A DNA stretch of 64,000 bases from Streptomyces bathyalis (GTDB lineage Bacteria; Actinomycetota; Actinomycetes; Streptomycetales; Streptomycetaceae), in NCBI RefSeq assembly GCF_015910445.1, contig NZ_CP048882.1, positions 992,001-1,056,000 of the forward strand. The letters are read 5' to 3'. This document shows positions 16,502 through 25,106 of the stretch, piece by piece. The first letter of the stretch is position 1. Each line of letters starts with the position of its first letter. The translations under genes and the position numbers were made by a program. The notes beneath the pieces are model-generated. The model was not told the origin of the DNA, searched no databases, and saw only the letters and a list, made by a program, of their open reading frames with translations.

Positions 16502-18670
16502 TCAGGCGGGATGGGCCGCCGGCGGGTGCGCCGAGGGGAGTTCCCGGTCCGCGGCCTCGAGCGCGTCCGCCGCCCGCGTGGCCGGTACGGGGGAACCCGC
16601 CGCCGCCTCGTTCAGCCAGCGGCGCAGGACCAGATGCACCCGCTCCGCCCCGACCAGCTCCTCACCGTCCGTCGGGGCGGACAGCTCGCGCGGCGAGAGC
16701 AGGAAGGCCTCGTTCTGCTCACCGCCGAGCCCGCCGTGCGAGCCGATCTGCTGCTCGAAGGCGTGCACGGCGCCGGTCCCCGGATCGACCACCGAATTGA
16801 TGACGATGTCGGGCACGTTGCGGAAGCCGGCGCTGCGCCGTACGGCATCCGCGGCACCGGGGCCGAACGGAGCCAGCGGGTCCGGGCCGCCGGTGATCTC
16901 GCCGGTGTCCAGGCGGTGTTCGGCTCCGCCGCCGCCGAGCACGACCGGCCCGTAGCGGTCGCTGTGCACCAGGAGGAATCCGATGCCGGGGTGATCGGCG
17001 AGCGTACGCAGCAGAGCCGGGTGCCGCTTGTCGACCTGCTCCCGCGACATCCGGCCGGGCACGTCCGGGAAGGAGACGAGCCCGAGGTTGCCGGAGGCCA
17101 GCACGAGCGGGCCCTCGCTCCTGGACGGTGTCCGCTCCTCGCTCTGCGGCCCCTCCTCGGGCCTGTGCAGCGCGGCGCGTGCGGCGGCTCGCGCCTCCGC
17201 CCCGCTGGGTGTGCGCCCCACGCGGCGGGAGACGGGCAGCCCGCAGCCCGCCCGTACGAGGTCCTCCAGGGTCAGCCCGTAGGACGCGCGGAAAGTCTCC
17301 CCCGCGCTCTGCCCGTGGTCGGAGAGCAGCACGATGCGGTACGGGCGCGGCGCGCGCTGTGCCGCCTTGGCGATCAGTGCCACGGACCGGTCCAGCTTGC
17401 GCAGCACCTGCCGGGCGTCACCGCCCCGCGGCCCGGAGTGGTGGGCCACCTCGTCGTAGCCGACCAGATCGGCGAAGACGGCGCTGCGCCCGCTGAAGAC
17501 GTCCCCGAGCACGGCGGCGACCACCACGTCGCGCTGGACAACCGTGGCGAACGCCCGGATCAGCGGATACAGCCCGCCGCGCGGCACGCGCGGCCGGTCA
17601 CCGCGCATCCGCGACCGCTTGGCCTGGATCAGCTCCCGCACCGCCTCCGCGACGAAGGACACTGCGGTACGGGTCGCGTTGGCCGGGTCGGAGAAGTAGG
17701 CGAAGTACCCTGCGCGGGACCGGTTCTCGCGGTCCCGGCGAGCGGCCACCGAGACCACCAGGGCGACCTGGCTGGCGCCGCCGCTGAAAAGGTTGCCCCG
17801 GCTGGCGCCGTCGACGGCGAGCAGCCCGCGGTCGCCGGTCTCCTCCACCGCCCGGCGCTGGAGTTCCGCGGCGCCGGACGGGCGGTTGCTGATCAGCACC
17901 TCCCCGGACTCCTTCTCGTACCAGCGGAAGGCCGGCACGTCCTTGTTGCTGCCGTGGAGGATGCCGAGCTGGCTCGCGCCGGTCTGGGAGGGCCAGTCGG
18001 TGCGCCAGGGGGTCAGCCGGTGCGTGCTGCCGTACATCTCGGCGACGGCCGGCATCAGCGGGGGCTGGCTCTCCGAGCCGGTCACCGCTTCGCGCAGCAG
18101 GTCGTGACCGACGCCGTCGAGCTGCACGAATACCGTGCCGGGTGTGCGCGGTGCCGGGCCCAGGCCCTCGCGGCGGCGCCTGCGGCCGGTGAGGCGGGCC
18201 AGGCGGCGGCGGTAGGCGCCGTCGTCGCGCACCGCCAGTGCCGTGCCGGTGGCGGAGGAAGCGGCGGACATCACCGCGGCCACCACCACGGCGGTGCCGG
18301 GCTCGGCCGAACCTCTTCCGTACGGCACGAGTGAGAGCGCCAGCCACAGCAGGGAGCCGTTGAGGAAGAAAACGAGCGTGCCCAGCACGAGCGCCGGCAC
18401 CAGCAGCAGGGCCCGCACCAGCACGGGCCACACCACCGCTCCGAGCAGGCCGAAGACGCCGGCTCCTATGGCGGCGGTGGTGGCGATGAACGTGGCGCTG
18501 TCGCCGTCCGGTGACTGCAGCCGGAAATCGGGAAGGATGCCCGCGAGCGCCAGCAGCGTGAGGGTGCTCACCAGCCAGACGGCCAGCACCCGCAGCACGG
18601 CGGCTCCGAAGGACCGCAAGCGCCGTGGGGTGCCCCCCGGCAGGGCCGGGGGAAAGATCCGCAGCCGCAT
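16502..18670 (-). CDS. Membrane-anchored alkaline-phosphatase-superfamily protein
   Basis: A 722-residue protein with four N-terminal membrane helices (about residues 18-130; LALAGILPDF in the first loop resembles phage holin family 4 segments) followed by a phosphodiesterase/phosphatase-fold domain. Metal-binding signatures are VFVQLDGVGHDLL (first Asp), TQTGASQ-like SQTGASQLGILHG (nucleophile region), DLVGYDEVAHHSGPRGG and LLSDHGQSAGETF. The C-terminal part is cell-surface-like. It may cleave teichoic-acid- or glycerophosphate-type polymers or nucleotides. Start ATG at 18670 with GGGAG upstream. The segment around 18631-18655, coding FPPALPGGTPRR, is an inverted repeat like the interspersed palindromes noted elsewhere. 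Confidence 0.82.
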   Translation of the reverse strand: MRLRIFPPALPGGTPRRLRSFGAAVLRVLAVWLVSTLTLLALAGILPDFRLQSPDGDSATFIATTAAIGAGVFGLLGAVVWPVLVRALLLVPALVLGTLVFFLNGSLLWLALSLVPYGRGSAEPGTAVVVAAVMSAASSATGTALAVRDDGAYRRRLARLTGRRRRREGLGPAPRTPGTVFVQLDGVGHDLLREAVTGSESQPPLMPAVAEMYGSTHRLTPWRTDWPSQTGASQLGILHGSNKDVPAFRWYEKESGEVLISNRPSGAAELQRRAVEETGDRGLLAVDGASRGNLFSGGASQVALVVSVAARRDRENRSRAGYFAYFSDPANATRTAVSFVAEAVRELIQAKRSRMRGDRPRVPRGGLYPLIRAFATVVQRDVVVAAVLGDVFSGRSAVFADLVGYDEVAHHSGPRGGDARQVLRKLDRSVALIAKAAQRAPRPYRIVLLSDHGQSAGETFRASYGLTLEDLVRAGCGLPVSRRVGRTPSGAEARAAARAALHRPEEGPQSEERTPSRSEGPLVLASGNLGLVSFPDVPGRMSREQVDKRHPALLRTLADHPGIGFLLVHSDRYGPVVLGGGGAEHRLDTGEITGGPDPLAPFGPGAADAVRRSAGFRNVPDIVINSVVDPGTGAVHAFEQQIGSHGGLGGEQNEAFLLSPRELSAPTDGEELVGAERVHLVLRRWLNEAAAGSPVPATRAADALEAADRELPSAHPPAAHPA

Positions 18671-18847
18671 GCTGACTCCCAACTCTCCCTGATCCACTCG
18701 CACACCTCTGACACGAGAACCCACCCGATGCGCGGGATATTCTCCAATTCTCCACGTTGCGCCCGGCTCGTGGCACAGCGCCCGTCCCGTCCCCGTGCGC
18801 CGGCGCATACGCTCGAAGCACGCGGCCAGTAATGAGGAGGAGCACAG

Positions 18848-19621
18848 GTGCCGGTGGAAGTCACGTGGTGGGGGCACGCCACGGCAACGGTGCGGGACTC
18901 CGGAGTGACGGTTCTCACCGATCCTCTGCTGGTGCGGCGCATGGCTCACCTGCGCAGACGCCGGGGCAGTCTGCCGCCGCCCGCTGCCGCGCACGCCGAC
19001 GTGGTGCTCGTGTCCCACCTCCACGCCGACCATCTGCATCTCGGCTCGCTGACCCTGCTGACGCCCGGTACGCGCGTCCTGTTGCCCCGGGGAGCGCTGC
19101 GCGCCGTGCCGCGGCTGCGGCGGCTCGCGTCCCTGCTGCGCCTCGAGGAGGTGGGCCCCGGGGAGAGGGCCGCCGTCCGCGACGTGACGGTACGCGCGGT
19201 GCCCGCTGCACACGACGGGCGTCGCCTTCCGTACGGGCCGCGCCGCACGCCCGCGCTCGGATACGTGGTGGAGGGCGCCGCCCGCACCTACTTCGCCGGC
19301 GACACCGGCCTCTTCGACGGCATGGCGCAGGCGGTCGGCGCCATCGATGTGGCGCTGCTGCCGGTCGGTGGCTGGGGCCCGTGGCTGGGCCCGGAGCACC
19401 TGGACGCCGAGCGTGCCGCCGAGGCCCTGGTGCGTCTGCGCCCCCGCACGGCGGTGCCGGTGCACTACGGCACGTACTGGCCGATCGGCATGGACGCGGT
19501 GCGGCCGCACGAATTCCACGCCCCCGGCGACGAGTTCGTGCGGAAGGCGGGGATGCTGGCACCCGGAGTCACGGTCCACCGGCTCGGACACGGTGAGAGC
19601 ATGACGCTGGAGGGGGCCTGA
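18848..19621 (+). CDS. Metallo-beta-lactamase-fold hydrolase
   Basis: A 257-residue UlaG-like member of the metallo-beta-lactamase superfamily. Zinc ligands are in WWGHATATV (strand before the site), SHLHADHLHL (HXHXDH), PAAHDG, FAGDTGLF (bridging Asp) and VPVHYGTYWPI (final His). The GTG start at 18848 follows AGGAGGAGC. The stop overlaps the DedA start as TGATG, so the two are translationally coupled. The substrate is unknown; relatives act on lactones, phosphodiesters or lipids. Confidence 0.87.
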   Translation: MPVEVTWWGHATATVRDSGVTVLTDPLLVRRMAHLRRRRGSLPPPAAAHADVVLVSHLHADHLHLGSLTLLTPGTRVLLPRGALRAVPRLRRLASLLRLEEVGPGERAAVRDVTVRAVPAAHDGRRLPYGPRRTPALGYVVEGAARTYFAGDTGLFDGMAQAVGAIDVALLPVGGWGPWLGPEHLDAERAAEALVRLRPRTAVPVHYGTYWPIGMDAVRPHEFHAPGDEFVRKAGMLAPGVTVHRLGHGESMTLEGA

Positions 19622-20262
19622 TGTCCTTTCAGTTCATGCTCGCGGAGGCAGGCCCCGGCGCGGGCGCCGTCATACCTCCGGAGTCCACGCAGCAGGCCGT
19701 CACCTACCCATCCCTGTTCGTCCTGGTGCTGCTCGGCTCGCTGGTCCCGGTGGTGCCGACGGGCTCGATCGTCAGCCTCGCGGCGGTCCTGGCCCTGCAT
19801 CAGAGCGTGCCGGTTCTCAGCCTGGCGGCGGTGTTCGCGCTGGGCGCGACCGCCGCGTTCCTCGGGGACATCACGCTGTACTCGCTCGGCCGGCGGGGCG
19901 TGGACTCCGAGAGCGGATCGCGCTGGCTGGAGCGGCTGCGGGAGCACGCGCCCCCGGAGCGACTGCGCCAGGCCCAGGACAGACTCCACCGGCACGAGGT
20001 GGCCGTGCTGATCGTCTCGCGGCTCATACCCGCCGGGCGCATACCCGTCATGCTGGCCTGTCTGCTCGCGCGGATGCGCACGCGCGAATTCGTCCGCGGC
20101 AACTTCCCCGCCTGCCTCGCCTGGACCGTGGTCTACCAGCTCATCGGGCTTCTCAGCGGCTCCGTCTTCCCCGAACCGTGGGAGGGGGTGGCGGCGGCGG
20201 TCGCCCTCACCGTGATCATCAGCATCGCGCCCACCGTGTGGCGGCGGTTCAGGCCGAGTTGA
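19621..20262 (+). CDS. DedA/VTT-domain membrane protein
   Basis: A 213-residue DedA-family protein; several members are flippases for undecaprenyl phosphate or phospholipids. It has an N-terminal half-helix YPSLFVLVLLGSLVPVVPTGSIVSLAA, the reentrant GATAAFLGDITLYSLGRRG, the conserved basic HRHEVAVLIVSRLIPAGRIPVML (key residues RxxPxxR-like SRLIPAGR), and a terminal helix. Translation starts within the stop codon of the metallo-hydrolase gene, which makes a shared envelope-lipid role likely. Confidence 0.87.
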   Translation: MSFQFMLAEAGPGAGAVIPPESTQQAVTYPSLFVLVLLGSLVPVVPTGSIVSLAAVLALHQSVPVLSLAAVFALGATAAFLGDITLYSLGRRGVDSESGSRWLERLREHAPPERLRQAQDRLHRHEVAVLIVSRLIPAGRIPVMLACLLARMRTREFVRGNFPACLAWTVVYQLIGLLSGSVFPEPWEGVAAAVALTVIISIAPTVWRRFRPS

Positions 20263-20297
20263 GCGTCGGACGCGGGACCCGCTTCGACCCGAGAGGC

Positions 20298-21404
20298 TCA
20301 CTCCTCCAAGGCGCGCGACGCCCCCACGGGAATGTCCCACAGATCACCGCGCGCCCGTCCCGCCGCGGCCCACGCCGCACGTACACGCTCCAGCGGCTGC
20401 AGCGGCGGCTCCGCCGAGAGCAGGAACGTCCCGTAGTGCATGGGCGCCATGGCGCGTGCCCCGACGTCCGCGCAGGCCCGCACTGCTTCCTCGGGCGAGG
20501 TGTGCACCGGTCTGAGCATCCAGCGCGGCTCGTACGCGCCGACCGGGAGCAGCGCCACGTCGATTCCGGGACAGCGGCGGCCGATCTCGGAGAACCACCG
20601 GCCGTAGCCGGTGTCCCCCGCGAAGTAGACGCGCCTGGTTGCCTGCTCCCCCGGCCCCTTGCCGATCCGCGTGAGCACCCAGCCGCCCCACAGCGAACGG
20701 CACGTGTCCGTCAGCGTCCTGCGCGACCAGTGGTGTGCGGGAACGAACTCGAAGCGGACGCGCCCGCCGTCGCTCGCGGGCAGCTCCGCCGCCTCCCACC
20801 AGTCCAGCTCCGTCACGCTCCTGAAGCCCCTTCTGCGGCACCAGCGGCCCAGCCCGGCGGGGACGAACAGCGGTGTACGGCGCGGGAGTCGGCGGAGCGT
20901 GGGTGCATCGAGGTGGTCGTAGTGGTTGTGCGAGATGACCACCGCGTCGATCCGCGGCAGGTCCGCCCACGGCAGGCCCGGTGGCGTGACACGGGCGGGG
21001 GTGCCGAGGATGCGGCGTGACCAGACCGGGTCGGTCAGCACCGTCAGACCGCCGATGCGGACGACCCAGCTCGCGTGCCCCGCCCACGTCACGGCGAGGG
21101 TGCCCGGTCGCGCGGCGGGGAGCGGGCCCGGCTCGTACGGCAGCCGCGCGATGTCCCCCAGCGTCTCGGGCGCCGGCCGCATCGACCCCTCGCGTGCGAC
21201 GCGGAGGAGGGCCTGAACGCCGGGAAGCGGCGCGGTCAGCCGGTGCGCGAAGGTCCGCGGCCAGAACCGCTTGGCTCCGACGGGCACCAGCACCGGCGGC
21301 TCCACATGTGCCGGCCGGACGGGCGTGGCAGGCGCACTCGGGGGTGCCTTCTCGTCTGTCTCGGTCTCCCGTTCGGTCAGCGTCCGGTCCGATTCCACAG
21401 TCAC
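20298..21404 (-). CDS. NAPE-PLD-like metallo-beta-lactamase-fold hydrolase
   Basis: A 368-residue zinc hydrolase resembling N-acyl-phosphatidylethanolamine phospholipase D and RomA-type outer-surface proteins. After a basic N-terminal extension it shows VTWAGHASWVVRIGGLTVLTDPVWS, ISHNHYDHLD (HXHXDH), VPAHHWSRR, YFAGDTGYGRWF and MAPMHYGTF as zinc or phosphate ligands. The GTG at 21404 overlaps the stop of the aminotransferase-like gene as GTGA. This is the second such fold within 2.5 kb, but the two proteins are not close copies. A phospholipid substrate is plausible. Confidence 0.87.
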   Translation of the reverse strand: MTVESDRTLTERETETDEKAPPSAPATPVRPAHVEPPVLVPVGAKRFWPRTFAHRLTAPLPGVQALLRVAREGSMRPAPETLGDIARLPYEPGPLPAARPGTLAVTWAGHASWVVRIGGLTVLTDPVWSRRILGTPARVTPPGLPWADLPRIDAVVISHNHYDHLDAPTLRRLPRRTPLFVPAGLGRWCRRRGFRSVTELDWWEAAELPASDGGRVRFEFVPAHHWSRRTLTDTCRSLWGGWVLTRIGKGPGEQATRRVYFAGDTGYGRWFSEIGRRCPGIDVALLPVGAYEPRWMLRPVHTSPEEAVRACADVGARAMAPMHYGTFLLSAEPPLQPLERVRAAWAAAGRARGDLWDIPVGASRALEE

Positions 21405-22513
21405 CCCCGGAGGGCCGTCAGTTCGGTAAGGGCCGATTTCACGAAATCGAGTGCCCGGCCGACACCGGGTGATGCCGGAGATCCCGGGGGATCCGAATCT
21501 GCGACGAGCCCGCTGGACATCCGCACCCGCAGCGCCTGCGGATCGTCGCCGAAGCGGTGCCCGCCGCACACGAACGGCCCGAACATCCGCACAAGTTGGG
21601 CCTCCAGGCCGGGCGAGTCCCGTACGCCGTGCGCGTCGAGGCGGGCCCGCACCGGCTCGAAGTCCACGTAGAGGTGCCGCCCTACGCGCGGCGGTCGGCA
21701 CAGCGCTCCGGCCTCCGTGATGACGCGGTGCAGCTCGCCGAGGACCGCCCCGTAGGCGCGCGCGGTGCCGGCACGACGGGCCCGCAGCGACTCGGGTTCG
21801 GTGAGGGCGTCGGCGACGGCCGCGTCGTCCGGGCCGGTCAGCCCGGTACGCAGCGACTTCAGCACCCCTCGCACGGACTCGGCGAGACCCTGCCCGCGCC
21901 CGCTGGAAGGGAAGCGGGCGATCCCGGCGGCCAGGCCGTGCGGCAGCAGCGTCTCCCCGAGTTCCGCGAGCACGACGACCTCGTCGGTCTCCCGGCCTCC
22001 CTGGACCATCTCTGCGGGGCTGACGACGACGGTGCTGTGCGGCGCGTGCGCCGTCTCCCGCCATGTCTCGTCGCTGACGACCAGCAGCCGCTCGTCACCC
22101 GCGGCTTCGATCACCTCGTGCAGCAGCTCGGGGGGCGCGGCGGTGCCCGTGCAGTCGTCCGCCACGGACAGCACCAGCACGCGGGGCGGCTCGGGCACCT
22201 CGGTGCGCACACGCCTGACCGTCTCGCGCAGGGCAACCGGATCGGGCACTCCCCCGCACTCGGCGGGAACGGGCACGGTGTGCAGTGGACGGCCCAGCAG
22301 GCGGGCGGGGTGCGCGTACCAGCTCTCGCCGGGCCTGGGCATCAGGACGGTGCCACAGCCTGTCGCCGCCAGCACCGCGAAGAGCAGAAGAGAGGCCCCG
22401 GGTGCGGCCACCACTTGGTCCGGACGGGTCTCCATGCCGCGCCGGTGCCAGTAGCCGCAGGCTGCGACGGCTGCGGCGGAGCGTGCTTGCCGGTGGCCGT
22501 CGCTGCCCTCCAT
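21401..22513 (-). CDS. Aminotransferase class I/II-like protein lacking the PLP lysine
   Basis: A 370-residue protein with the fold of PLP aminotransferases: GYWHRRGMETRPDQVVAAPGAS (cofactor-proximal start), VLVLSVADDCTGTAAP at the Asn/Asp region, VVSDETWRE at the SDExY position and an Arg-containing C terminus (RVRMSSG). At the place of the Schiff-base lysine (family pattern SxSKxxxxPGxRxG) it has LAELGETLLPHGLAAG, with Gly instead of Lys. The family N-terminal arm is also short. It may therefore be a non-catalytic, regulatory or scaffold protein, or use another residue. It forms an overlapping pair with the downstream metallo-hydrolase. Confidence 0.7.
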   Translation of the reverse strand: MEGSDGHRQARSAAAVAACGYWHRRGMETRPDQVVAAPGASLLLFAVLAATGCGTVLMPRPGESWYAHPARLLGRPLHTVPVPAECGGVPDPVALRETVRRVRTEVPEPPRVLVLSVADDCTGTAAPPELLHEVIEAAGDERLLVVSDETWRETAHAPHSTVVVSPAEMVQGGRETDEVVVLAELGETLLPHGLAAGIARFPSSGRGQGLAESVRGVLKSLRTGLTGPDDAAVADALTEPESLRARRAGTARAYGAVLGELHRVITEAGALCRPPRVGRHLYVDFEPVRARLDAHGVRDSPGLEAQLVRMFGPFVCGGHRFGDDPQALRVRMSSGLVADSDPPGSPASPGVGRALDFVKSALTELTALRG

Positions 22514-22668
22514 CGCTCACGCCTCCGGCCGTCGTGCCGCCCGATGTCATCCGTCGGGGGCGGCGAATCGGACAAACGCACAATACGTCCACCTTCGCAG
22601 ACGTTCCGACGGTGAGGCGTGACGACACGTAGGCGCCCGGCGCAGGGGTGCGGCTTGCCCGCCCGCCG

Positions 22669-23232
22669 CTACGCGCAGCGCCCGCGGCTGCGCACGACCT
22701 GCTCGGCGAGGCCGGCGAGCTCCGTGCTCTTCTCCTCGACCACCCCGCTCAGCCCGTCCGGGTGGAAGGCGTAGACGGAGACGGTCAGCACGGCGCCCTC
22801 GTGGCGGAAGGGCAGCGTCGCGCACGCGCGCAGGCCCCGCTGCAGCGCCATCTCCCGGTAGCGCGGCCACCGTGTCTCGTGCCGCACATCGCTGACGAAC
22901 ACCGGCTCGCCGCTCTCCAGAGCCTCGGGCACCGGGCCCTCTTCGGACTCCCACTGGACGGCGACCAGTTCGGACACCTCGGGGTGTGTGACGGCGGAGG
23001 CGCGTCCCTCGGGCGTCTCGGTCAGCGGGCCGCCCTCGGGGTCGGTCAGCGTGACGGCGGCCGCGCAGCTCCCGGAGGTGGAGACGACGGCGTGTTCCGC
23101 GAGTTCGCTGAACCCGCGGGAGAAGGTTTCCCGCCCTGTCGCCCGCTCGTCCGGCTCCGCGAGCGGCATCACGGAGAGGAGAGCCTCGTGCTGGGGGCGC
23201 TCCAGGGCGCCGAGCGGTTGCTGGTCTTCCAC
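22669..23232 (-). CDS. GAF-domain sensor protein
   Basis: A 187-residue protein made of a single GAF-type ligand domain: FSRGFSELAEHAVVSTSGSCAAAVTLTD, GEPVFVSDVRHETRWPRYREMALQRGLRACATLPFRHEGAVLTVSVYAFHPDG, the last being the standard beta-sheet end of GAF domains (residue positions about 45-170). No ANTAR or kinase part follows, unlike many actinomycete GAF proteins. The frame opens with GTG at 23232 without a strong ribosome site, so the exact start is uncertain. It sits next to the SigB-type sigma gene in the same orientation and may belong to the stress circuit. Confidence 0.72.
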   Translation of the reverse strand: MEDQQPLGALERPQHEALLSVMPLAEPDERATGRETFSRGFSELAEHAVVSTSGSCAAAVTLTDPEGGPLTETPEGRASAVTHPEVSELVAVQWESEEGPVPEALESGEPVFVSDVRHETRWPRYREMALQRGLRACATLPFRHEGAVLTVSVYAFHPDGLSGVVEEKSTELAGLAEQVVRSRGRCA

Positions 23233-23599
23233 ATGCGTTCGGCTGCCCGGGTAGGGGGACGGAAAACGGCCGCATGTGTGCAGTTTCGGAGGGCTTCGTG
23301 AACATCGCGGGGCCCGAGCGGCGACGGGCAGGTGATCTGGCCGCGCCTCGTGAGCCGCATGCCGGGTGTCGGGACGTCAGCGACCGTGCCCAGGGTTTCC
23401 GGAACGGCTGCGGAGTCCATGGCGGGCCGTGGAGCTCCGGGCACTGTCCGGAATGAGCCGGTTCGACCCCCCGCTCGCCCGGCGCACGTGGTGAACTCGG
23501 GCCGGGTGGCGCCCCGTACCGACCGCGTACGCGGCCCGCCACACCAGCCGGAACGGAGATGTGACGGGCCCCTCGCCCGGTGGATGCCGGTGCGCCGGG
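23233..23599. other. Intergenic region between GAF gene and sigma gene
   Basis: These 367 bases lie between two minus-strand genes. Frames across them give Arg/Pro-rich products without motifs and show no ribosome sites, so I see no gene. The part near 23240-23300 must hold the promoter of the GAF gene; no convincing SigB-type or housekeeping promoter stands out. Confidence 0.5.
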
Positions 23600-24430
23600 T
23601 CAGGCCGCGGCGAGTTCGGGTTCGCGCTCGCGTTCCATGTCGGCGTCGACCTCGTGCTGGAGGCGGTCGCAGGTGCGGCTGATGAGGCGCGAGACGTGCA
23701 TCTGTGAGATGCCGAGCTGGTCGGCGATGTTCGTCTGCGTCATGTCGCAGAAGAACCGCATGTACAGAATGCGACGCTCTCGTTCCGGCAGCCGCTCCAG
23801 CCGCGGCTTGACCGACTCGCGGTAGACGACATTGTCGAAGCCCGGCTCGGCGCGTCCCAGCGTGTCCGCCAGGGAGTACCCGTCGTCCGCGCCCGGCAGC
23901 TCGGCATCCAGGGACAGGGTGCTGTAGCTCTCCAGCGCCTCCATGCCCACCAGCACGTCCTCCTCGGACATGCGTGCGTGCTCGGCGATCTGCGCCACCG
24001 ACGGGCTCTCGCCCATCGTCAGGCTCAGCTCACGGCGGCTGGTGCGCACCCGGTTGCGCAGTTCCTGCACCCGGCGCGGTACATGCAGCCCCCACATGTG
24101 GTCACGGAAATGCCGCTTGACCTCACCGACGATGGTGGGCACCGCGAAGCTCTCGAAAGCGCTGCCGCGGTCGGGATCGTAGCGGCGCACGGCCTTGACC
24201 AGGCCCAGCGAGGCGACCTGCTGCAGGTCCTCCAGCGTCTCCCCGCGGTTGCGGAAACGCTGCGCGAGACGCTCCGCCATCGGCATCCACGCCTCGACGA
24301 CCCGCTGCTTGAGCTCTTCCTTCTCCCGGCCTTCGGGCAGGGAGGCGATACGGCGGAATTCCGCCGCGGTATCAGGGGCGTCGTCATGCGGATGGCGCGC
24401 ACGCTCGGTGCGCGTCACTGCGGAAGTCAT
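23600..24430 (-). CDS. SigB/SigF/SigG-family stress sigma factor
   Basis: A group 3 RNA polymerase sigma factor of 276 residues for stress or developmental genes. Region 2 reads AWMPMAERLAQRFRNRGETLEDLQQVASLGLVKAVRRYDPDRGSAFESFAVPTIVGEVKRHFRD (key residues DLQQVASLGL and FESFAVPTI); region 3 follows with SVAQIAEHARMSEEDV; region 4 ends with LPERERRILYMRFFCDMTQTNIADQLGISQMHVSRLISRT. The order and wording match the nine SigB-like factors of Streptomyces. No anti-sigma or anti-anti-sigma gene adjoins it, so control must come from elsewhere. GGGAAGG lies ten bases before the ATG. Confidence 0.93.
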   Translation of the reverse strand: MTSAVTRTERARHPHDDAPDTAAEFRRIASLPEGREKEELKQRVVEAWMPMAERLAQRFRNRGETLEDLQQVASLGLVKAVRRYDPDRGSAFESFAVPTIVGEVKRHFRDHMWGLHVPRRVQELRNRVRTSRRELSLTMGESPSVAQIAEHARMSEEDVLVGMEALESYSTLSLDAELPGADDGYSLADTLGRAEPGFDNVVYRESVKPRLERLPERERRILYMRFFCDMTQTNIADQLGISQMHVSRLISRTCDRLQHEVDADMEREREPELAAA

Positions 24431-25106
24431 GTGCTTTGGCCTTCCCTAGGTGTTACGCATCTGCGGACACCGCGGGAGAAGAGCACCAGCGGACGGACCG
24501 GAATCACGGCCCTGAGCAGAGACAGAACTCTCGCTCCCGCGGATGTGCCTTCTTGCCGAAGCACTACTCTCCGGCTGCCCTTCACTCCTGGCAGCAAACG
24601 TCAACGTCCGCTCCGGCGCTGTGTCTTAAGGCACCCGACTGGGTTCAACCCCGGGTCGGCCGTGGCAGGACCGTGGGTTTCCTGCCTCCCCGCCCGGTAA
24701 CCCGGGGCCGCATGCCTTCCGACTGCGACGACGTGCGGGCACCTTCCGGCATGCGGGGACCTGAGTCCTCCGGGGCCGCGACCGCGTGCCCCCGCGGCGG
24801 AGGATGCGGGACGCACCCGGGCGGGAATCCCGCTGCCCGGATCCGCCGGCATGGAGGAGCCGAGCCGGCCGGTGACGTCGACACCGGGGAGGCCAGGCCC
24901 GGTTCCGTCCACGCCCGCCGGGTCCGCGCCCGTCCGCGAGGACGCCCCGTGCCGGGGCGCACCCAGCAGTCATCGAGGCCGGAGAACTGACGCCGGCCGT
25001 GGGCCCAGGGCCGTCTTGGGACCGGCCGGGGCCCGGAAGCAAACGAGCGGGGGACCGGAACCCGAACTCGCCGGCAGGGCCGGCATGCGGGAGAGGAGCG
25101 CGATCC
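24431..25106. other. Long divergent intergenic region
   Basis: A 676-base gap separates the divergent sigma and TPP-enzyme genes. Frames here lack motifs and ribosome sites. A weak SigB-type resemblance, GTTT followed after 15 bases by GGTAAC, occurs around 24676-24700 on the plus strand and could drive the TPP gene, but it deviates from the GGGTAC consensus. The purine-rich GAGAGGAG at 25091-25098 is the ribosome site of the TPP gene. Nothing else is recognised. Confidence 0.45.

Noticed and set aside
15251..18334. Very long 1027-codon plus-strand frame
   Set aside because: It runs antisense or out of frame over the desaturase and the phosphatase-like gene; its product is a low-complexity Arg/Gly/Ala/Pro sequence. 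Shadow ORF of high-GC DNA.
24610..24670. tRNA-like GGTTCAACCCC with a CTTAAGG loop
   Set aside because: The T-loop resemblance is not supported by a five-base T stem, an anticodon stem or an acceptor stem, so it is not a tRNA gene.
24676..24700. SigB-type promoter before the TPP gene
   Set aside because: The GTTT and GGTAAC elements have plausible spacing but the -10 deviates from GGGTAC and similar matches arise easily by chance; noted only within the intergenic entry.
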